Part shown: positions 59,547-64,000 of the stretch, in pieces
How the letters are laid out: each line of letters begins with the position of its first letter
Position numbering within the stretch: position 1 is the stretch's first letter
Source: Streptomyces sp. NBC_00335
GTDB taxonomy: Bacteria > Actinomycetota > Actinomycetes > Streptomycetales > Streptomycetaceae
Assembly: GCF_036127095.1 (NCBI RefSeq)
Contig: NZ_CP108007.1
Location: 62,001 to 126,000 of the forward strand
Length of the DNA stretch: 64,000 nucleotides
Reading direction: 5' to 3'
Program-made: the position numbers and the translations under genes
Notes under the pieces: model-generated
What the model saw: only the letters and a program-made list of their open reading frames with translations
Databases searched by the model: none
What the model was told of the DNA's origin: nothing

Positions 59547-60329
59547 ATGCGGTTCAACCTTCTCGGTCCACTCGAAGTGGTCACTGCCGAGCGGGCACTG
59601 CCGCTGGGCGGGGTCATCCAGCGGGCCACACTCGGCTACCTGGTGCTGAACGCGAACAAGGCTGTCGCGACAAGTCGGCTGGTCAAAGCCCTGTGGGGTG
59701 ATGATGCGCCGATGACCTCGCGCAAGATGGTCCAGAACGCGGTCTCGGGCATCCGTCGGCTCCTGGAGGAGCCCGGGGTCGAGGGCCGCGGGGTCCGCCT
59801 CGCCACCGCTCCACACGGCTACCAGCTGAACCTCGACCCAGAAACCATCGACACGGTCCGTTTCAGGACTCTGGCGGCCCGTGGCCGCGGTGAGCTCGCC
59901 GCCGGATTCCCGGAGGTGGCCGTCGACACCCTGGCCGAGTGCCTGGGCCTGTGGCGCGACTCGGTGCTCGCCGACCTCGCCGAGACCGGTATCAACTGGC
60001 CGTCCTTCGCCCAGCTGGAGCGCGAGCGCCTCGCGGCCTACGAGGACTGGGCCACGGCCGCCCTCGAACTGGGCCGCCACCACGAGCTGGTGTGCGAACT
60101 CGAAGAGATGGCCGCCGCCGTACCCACGCGCGAACGACTCTGCCGCCACCTGATGCTGGCGCTCTACCGGTGCGGCCGGCAGTACGAGGCGCTCGCCGCC
60201 TATCGCCGCACCCGCCAGGCGCTCGTCGACTTCCACGGACTCGACCCGACGCGCGAACTCCAGGACCTCGAGCTCGCGATCCTCAACCAGGAACCGCGCC
60301 TGCTGGGACGCCAGTCGCAGCTCGTGTGA
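59547..60329 (+). CDS. SARP-family pathway activator
   Basis: 260-aa Streptomyces antibiotic regulatory protein of the small type: an OmpR-like winged helix (MRFNLLGPLEVVTAERALPL ... KMVQNAVSGIRRLLEE ... RLATAPHGYQLNL) followed by a bacterial transcriptional activation domain (VDTLAECLGLWRDSVLADLA ... RQYEALAAYRRTRQALVDFHGLD in shorter visible blocks). SARPs bind heptameric repeats and recruit RNA polymerase to biosynthetic promoters. Its own promoter overlaps an ARE-like operator, placing it at the end of the butenolide cascade. AAGGAAG lies upstream of ATG 59547. Confidence 0.93.
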   Translation: MRFNLLGPLEVVTAERALPLGGVIQRATLGYLVLNANKAVATSRLVKALWGDDAPMTSRKMVQNAVSGIRRLLEEPGVEGRGVRLATAPHGYQLNLDPETIDTVRFRTLAARGRGELAAGFPEVAVDTLAECLGLWRDSVLADLAETGINWPSFAQLERERLAAYEDWATAALELGRHHELVCELEEMAAAVPTRERLCRHLMLALYRCGRQYEALAAYRRTRQALVDFHGLDPTRELQDLELAILNQEPRLLGRQSQLV

Positions 60330-60389
60330 ATCCGGTGGCCCGCTCCTCCCGCCGATCCTCCTCTTTCCCGCACCGGGCCCCGGCCCGCC

Positions 60390-60403
60390 GGAAATAGGGG
60401 GAT
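60390..60403 (+). promoter_or_regulatory. GGAAATAGGGGGAT motif upstream of the FAD oxidase
   Basis: Exact 14-mer match, in the same orientation relative to the downstream gene, to the motif before AHBA synthase (51278-51291). It lies about 130 nt before the TTG start. Confidence 0.5.
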
Positions 60404-60529
60404 CAGTGGGGTGCCGACCGGCTCGGCGGAATGCGGGAATGAACACCAATGGCTTCCGGAGAGTTTCTCGTCTCTCACGTTCGACAGATTTTCATTAGTT
60501 CCATCCCCATCTCAGATAATGGAGGAACC

Positions 60530-62035
60530 TTGCTTACGCGACGTACTCTCTTCCGGGTCGGCGGCGGCATAGCCGTGGCCGCTACGGTCGTCGGCAGCAC
60601 CGGAGCGGGCACCGCGTTCGGCCTGGGCGAGAACTGGAACGAGCTGCGCGACGTCCTGCAGGGCGACCTGGTCCTGCCGGCCGACGCCGCCTACGGTCAG
60701 GCCAAGCAGCTCCAGGTCGGCCAGTACGACGCCTTCAGCCCGGACGCCATCGCGTTCTGCGAGACGGCCCAGGACGTGCAGAAGACCGTCCTGTTCGCGC
60801 AGGAGTACGACCTTCCGATCCGGGTCCGCAGCGGCGGCCACAACCTCAACGGCTGGTCCAGCGGCGACCAGGTGCTGATCGTCGACGTCTCGCGGATCAA
60901 CCACGCGACGGTCAACAGCGGCGGCACCGTCCAGGTCGGCCCGGGCACCCAGTCCGTGGACGCCCTGGCCACGCTCAAGCCGTACAACAAGCAGATCGTC
61001 ACGGGCACCTGCCCGACCGTCTGCGCCGGCGGGTTCATCTCCGGCGGTGGTGTCGGCTTCCAGACCAAGAAGTTCGGCCTGGCCGCGGACCGCCTGGTGT
61101 CCGCCAAGGTGGTGCTGGCCGACGGCCGCATCGTGAAGGCGTCCGCCGGCCAGAACTCCGACCTGTACTGGGCCCTGCGCGGCGGCGGTGGCGGCAACTT
61201 CGGCATCGTCGTCGACTTCGAGGTCCGGCCGATCGACGCGCCGCGGCTGGTCAAGTTCGAGACCATCTGGTCCTGGGACGTCGCGGCCACGGCACTGAAG
61301 GCCTGGCAGGAGTGGACCATCGGCGCTTCGCGCGACCTCGGCAGCTCGCTCGTCGTCATCCCGCCGTACACCGGCTCCCCGGTCGTGAAGATCTACGGTG
61401 GCTACCACGGTGCGCAGGCACCGCTGGAGCAGGCGCTGAACGACCTCGCGACGCGCATCGGCGCCGCGCCGCTCTCCCGCACCGTGTCGGACATGGGCTA
61501 CTCGGACGCCATGCGCAGCCTGTACGGCTGCGGCGACCTGACCGACGACCAGTGCGACCGCGTGGGCCGCAACCCCGAGGCCGTGCTGGGCCGTACGCCC
61601 TTCCAGCGCCAGAGCTACGCGCTGACCTCGCGGGTGACCACCACCTCGGAGGCGGCCGGCCTGCTCTCGGCGTGGAACACCAACTCCGGCAGCCTGATGC
61701 ACCGCTTCCTGATCGTCCAGGCGCTGGGCGGCGCGGCCAACGACGTCAGCCCGTCGGCGACCGCCTTCCCGCACCGCAGCGCGCAGTTCCTCTTCGGCTT
61801 CCAGGGCGGCGTCGACAACGAGGCGCTCGTGGGAGACCTCGGCGGCTGGGCCGACGCGGGCCGCACCGCGCTCGCTCCCGTCGACAGCGGTGCGTACATC
61901 AACTTCCCGAACTCCACCAAGATCCGCTCATGGGGCTCGGCGAACTACGGCGGCAACCTGGACCGCCTGAAGCGGGTGAAGGACAAGTACGACCCCTTCG
62001 GCTTCTTCGCGCACCCCGGCTCCATCCTCTGCTGA
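60530..62035 (+). CDS. Tat-exported FAD-linked oxidase (berberine-bridge-enzyme family)
   Basis: 501-aa flavoprotein oxidase. TTG 60530 with GGAGG 4 nt upstream gives LLTRRTLFRVGGGIAVAAT, a twin-arginine signal peptide with hydrophobic core and A-x-A-like end (GAGTAFG). The longer frame from 60449 would bury this signal. The PCMH FAD domain shows RSGGHNLNG (8-alpha-histidyl site) and TGTCPTVCAGG (6-S-cysteinyl site), so bicovalent FAD is likely, and the C-terminal BBE motif is NYGGNLDRLKRVKDKYDP. It probably acts outside the cytoplasm, oxidising a phenol, alcohol or sugar. The shared upstream motif suggests it belongs to the cluster and may oxidise the exported ansamycin. Confidence 0.9.
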   Translation: MLTRRTLFRVGGGIAVAATVVGSTGAGTAFGLGENWNELRDVLQGDLVLPADAAYGQAKQLQVGQYDAFSPDAIAFCETAQDVQKTVLFAQEYDLPIRVRSGGHNLNGWSSGDQVLIVDVSRINHATVNSGGTVQVGPGTQSVDALATLKPYNKQIVTGTCPTVCAGGFISGGGVGFQTKKFGLAADRLVSAKVVLADGRIVKASAGQNSDLYWALRGGGGGNFGIVVDFEVRPIDAPRLVKFETIWSWDVAATALKAWQEWTIGASRDLGSSLVVIPPYTGSPVVKIYGGYHGAQAPLEQALNDLATRIGAAPLSRTVSDMGYSDAMRSLYGCGDLTDDQCDRVGRNPEAVLGRTPFQRQSYALTSRVTTTSEAAGLLSAWNTNSGSLMHRFLIVQALGGAANDVSPSATAFPHRSAQFLFGFQGGVDNEALVGDLGGWADAGRTALAPVDSGAYINFPNSTKIRSWGSANYGGNLDRLKRVKDKYDPFGFFAHPGSILC

Positions 62036-62053
62036 TCCCCGCATCGGCGCACC

Positions 62054-62093
62054 AAGGCCAAGGGCCCCGGACTCGTCCGGGGCCCTTGGCCTT
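62054..62093. terminator. Bidirectional terminator between FAD oxidase and copC-copD
   Basis: 18-bp perfect stem AAGGCCAAGGGCCCCGGA with its complement around CTCG, ending in TT. Shared by convergent genes. Confidence 0.9.
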
Positions 62094-62121
62094 TCGCCGT
62101 GCGCTGCTCACCGCTCACCGC

Positions 62122-63927
62122 TCACCGCACGCGCAGCTCCGACTCGACGGTCTGCAGGTCGATGTCCGTGGTGCGCACCTTCAGCTCGACCTTCCAGACG
62201 CCGGCCACGGGCAGGATGACGTTGGACGTGGAGAACTCCCCGGGACCCTGGCGGGTGAGGGCGAACCGCATCGCGTCGGGGCCGCCGGAGGCCTGCCGCA
62301 GCGCGGCGGAGACCTCGGGGACGTCCCGGACCGCGCCCTTGGCATCACTGATCCGTACGGTCAGCCGGGCGTCGGCGCCGGCCCGGGCCGGGTCCAGAAC
62401 GATCCTGGCGCTGCCGCCGGTGAACTTGACCTCGACGCGCTGCGCCGTGGGCACGGGCGCCGCGGGCCGGGAGCCGGGCGGCGTGGCCACGAGGACGGCG
62501 GTGAAGGCGAGGACCACGACCGCGAAGGCCACTTCCACGCGCAGCGACCACCGGAGCTGGCGGCGCGCCGACCGCTCCCGTTCGGCCTCGGCGCGGGGCG
62601 TGGTCCGGCCGGTGGCGGAGGCCGCCGGGGCGGACGGCCCGCCGACGGCCGCCAGGACCTTCTCCGTGACCGCGGCGGCGGGCGTGGCGGCGTAGCGGCG
62701 GCGCACGACGGACCGGGACAGCGCACCGCCCCACACGAGCACCCCGACCGCGGCGAGTTTGAGGACGAGCAGGGTCCCGTAGGAGGTGCCGGTGAGCGCC
62801 TGCACGCTGCCCACCCCGCGCCAGGCACGGTAGATCCCGGTGACCGTCAGGACGAGCACGGCCGTGCCGGCGATCCAGGAGAAGCGGCGCAGCGCCGTGC
62901 CGACTTGGTCCGCCGGCAGCGGCGCCTTGCGCCGTACGACGCTCAGCAGGAGGAAGGCCAGACCGCCGAACCACGCGGTCATGGCCGAGGTGTGCAGCAG
63001 GTCCGCCGCCGATACGAGCAGTTCCCCCTCGGCGTTCGCGTGGCCGGTCCCCAGCCAGGTGGCGGGCAGCAGCACGGCGCCGGTCACCGCCAGGGCCCGG
63101 CGGGCCGCCCCGCCGGTACGGCCCCCGCCGCGAACGGCCAGGAGCAGGAGGGGTCCGGCGACGGCGAGCAGCCCGATCCGGCCGAGCACGTACCGGCCGA
63201 AGTCGGTCTCCACCGTCGAGCCCAGCAGGCTGGGCTCGAGGAGAGCGCCGAGCCCGCGGCCGGCCGCGTACGGTCCCTGGATCAGGAGCACGCCGGCGGC
63301 CGCGGCCAGGGCGGCGGCCCAGGCGCCGGCCAGCAGCCGCCGGGGCCGGGTGCGGGCCCACCCGGCGGGCCAGCAGAAGAGCAGGAAGACCGCGCCGCCG
63401 CCGAGCAGGCCGAGGGCGGCGTAGCCCAGCCAGCGCAGGCCGGTGAAGACGGCGCGGACCGTGGGGTCGGCATCGGTGCCGGCCCCGGCGGCGGGCAGTT
63501 CGCCCAGCTCCGCCGAGCCGACGGCGAAGACGATCACTCCGTAGATGGGGTGCGAGTCCGCCGAGACGACCCGCCAGGTGAGGGTGTGGACGCCCTCGTT
63601 CAGCGTGCCGGGCAGCGGTACGACGATCTTGTCGGGCGCGGCCGGGTCGTTGCGGGCACCACCGAGTTCGACGTCCCCCCGCGGGCCGTCGAGTCGCATG
63701 CCCCCCTCGACCGGGGAGGCGCCCTCGCTGAAGGTCAGGGTCACCTCGGAGGGGGCGGTCGCCAGCCGCTCTCCGTTGGCGGGGGACGAGGACAGCAGCT
63801 GTGCGTGGGCCTGAGCCGGCTGCGCCGGGACGGCAAGAGCCATCCCGGCGACAACCGTCATCAGAACCAGTGCACGCGCTATCCACCGCAGAGGGCTGGG
63901 GGTGTGTCCCCCGGGAAAGCACAGCAC
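62122..63927 (-). CDS. CopC-CopD fusion copper-resistance membrane protein
   Basis: 601-aa protein with an N-terminal signal segment (ALVLMTVVAGMALAVPAQPA) and a CopC domain starting AHAQLLSSSPANGERL with the copper histidines (AHAQ and SADSHPIYG). About eight membrane helices follow (for example LGYAALGLLGGGAVFLLFCW), then a C-terminal extracytoplasmic domain ending VESELRVR. CopC binds copper outside the membrane and CopD is thought to import it. GTG 63927 follows AAGGAG by 6 nt. It is probably a flanking gene, although copper supply to extracellular oxidases is conceivable. Confidence 0.87.
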   Translation of the reverse strand: MLCFPGGHTPSPLRWIARALVLMTVVAGMALAVPAQPAQAHAQLLSSSPANGERLATAPSEVTLTFSEGASPVEGGMRLDGPRGDVELGGARNDPAAPDKIVVPLPGTLNEGVHTLTWRVVSADSHPIYGVIVFAVGSAELGELPAAGAGTDADPTVRAVFTGLRWLGYAALGLLGGGAVFLLFCWPAGWARTRPRRLLAGAWAAALAAAAGVLLIQGPYAAGRGLGALLEPSLLGSTVETDFGRYVLGRIGLLAVAGPLLLLAVRGGGRTGGAARRALAVTGAVLLPATWLGTGHANAEGELLVSAADLLHTSAMTAWFGGLAFLLLSVVRRKAPLPADQVGTALRRFSWIAGTAVLVLTVTGIYRAWRGVGSVQALTGTSYGTLLVLKLAAVGVLVWGGALSRSVVRRRYAATPAAAVTEKVLAAVGGPSAPAASATGRTTPRAEAERERSARRQLRWSLRVEVAFAVVVLAFTAVLVATPPGSRPAAPVPTAQRVEVKFTGGSARIVLDPARAGADARLTVRISDAKGAVRDVPEVSAALRQASGGPDAMRFALTRQGPGEFSTSNVILPVAGVWKVELKVRTTDIDLQTVESELRVR

Positions 63928-64000
63928 AACGTTCTCCTTACAAGGGCGCCGGAGCGCCGGGGGAGCCGGTCGGAGTCACCCTCAGGAGCCCCCACATGCC

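Noticed and set aside
60449..60529. N-terminal extension of the FAD oxidase from ATG 60449
   Set aside because: It would place 27 residues before the twin-arginine signal; GGAGG directly before TTG 60530 supports the shorter form.

Overview
The window is high-GC actinobacterial DNA, almost certainly Streptomyces. Third codon positions are strongly G/C, regulators of the LAL, SARP, StrR and gamma-butyrolactone-receptor types are present, and it carries the common Streptomyces intergenic repeat with the core CAGCCCCTCCGGCGTTTGAG. Most of it (about 10-62 kb) reads as one ansamycin-type biosynthetic gene cluster with its own signalling locus. All function calls come from motifs and gene context; no database search was run.

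Left flank (1-10 kb): the 5' part of a glyceraldehyde-3-phosphate dehydrogenase gene cut by the window edge, an AraC regulator, a methyltransferase/acyl-AMP ligase pair, a TetR and a CGNR regulator, a repeat-filled gap, a ribbon-helix-helix protein, a DUF4097 protein and a DrrAB-like ABC exporter. Next come a small unknown ORF, a PptH-like phosphoesterase and a 4'-phosphopantetheinyl transferase in one overlapping operon.

Biosynthetic core (11.9-43.8 kb): class II DAHP synthase (RifH-like) and shikimate dehydrogenase-like (RifI-like) genes run leftward. They diverge from three type I PKS genes with the order A-KR0-ACP / KS-AT-DH-ER-KR-ACP / KS-AT-DH-KR-ACP // KS-AT-DH-KR-ACP // KS-AT-ACP. A RifF-like amide synthase, an MhpA-like FAD hydroxylase and a P450 follow, then a divergent MarR/MFS pair. 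With 3-amino-5-hydroxybenzoate (AHBA) as starter and four malonyl-type ATs, the line should make an unbranched pentaketide, aryl-CH2CH2-diene-beta-keto-acyl. The amide synthase could close this into a benzenic lactam of about 13 members.

Precursor and regulator block (43.8-52.6 kb): DUF6069 and YceI proteins, three back-to-back perfect hairpins, a LAL regulator, then the leftward AHBA operon (AHBA synthase, RifL-like, RifM-like). Opposite to it lie the RifJ-like dehydratase and a type II thioesterase. RifG-like (aminodehydroquinate synthase) and RifN-like (kanosamine kinase) genes are not in the window.

Signalling block (52.6-60.4 kb): acyl-CoA oxidase, butyrolactone-receptor-type TetR, P450 and a second TetR occur in the arrangement of the avenolide (butenolide hormone) locus of S. 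avermitilis. A StrR-like and a SARP regulator follow. ARE-like operators lie before each of these transcription units. This suggests that a locally made butenolide relieves repression of the SARP and StrR activators.

Right flank: a Tat-exported berberine-bridge-type FAD oxidase and a CopC-CopD fusion.
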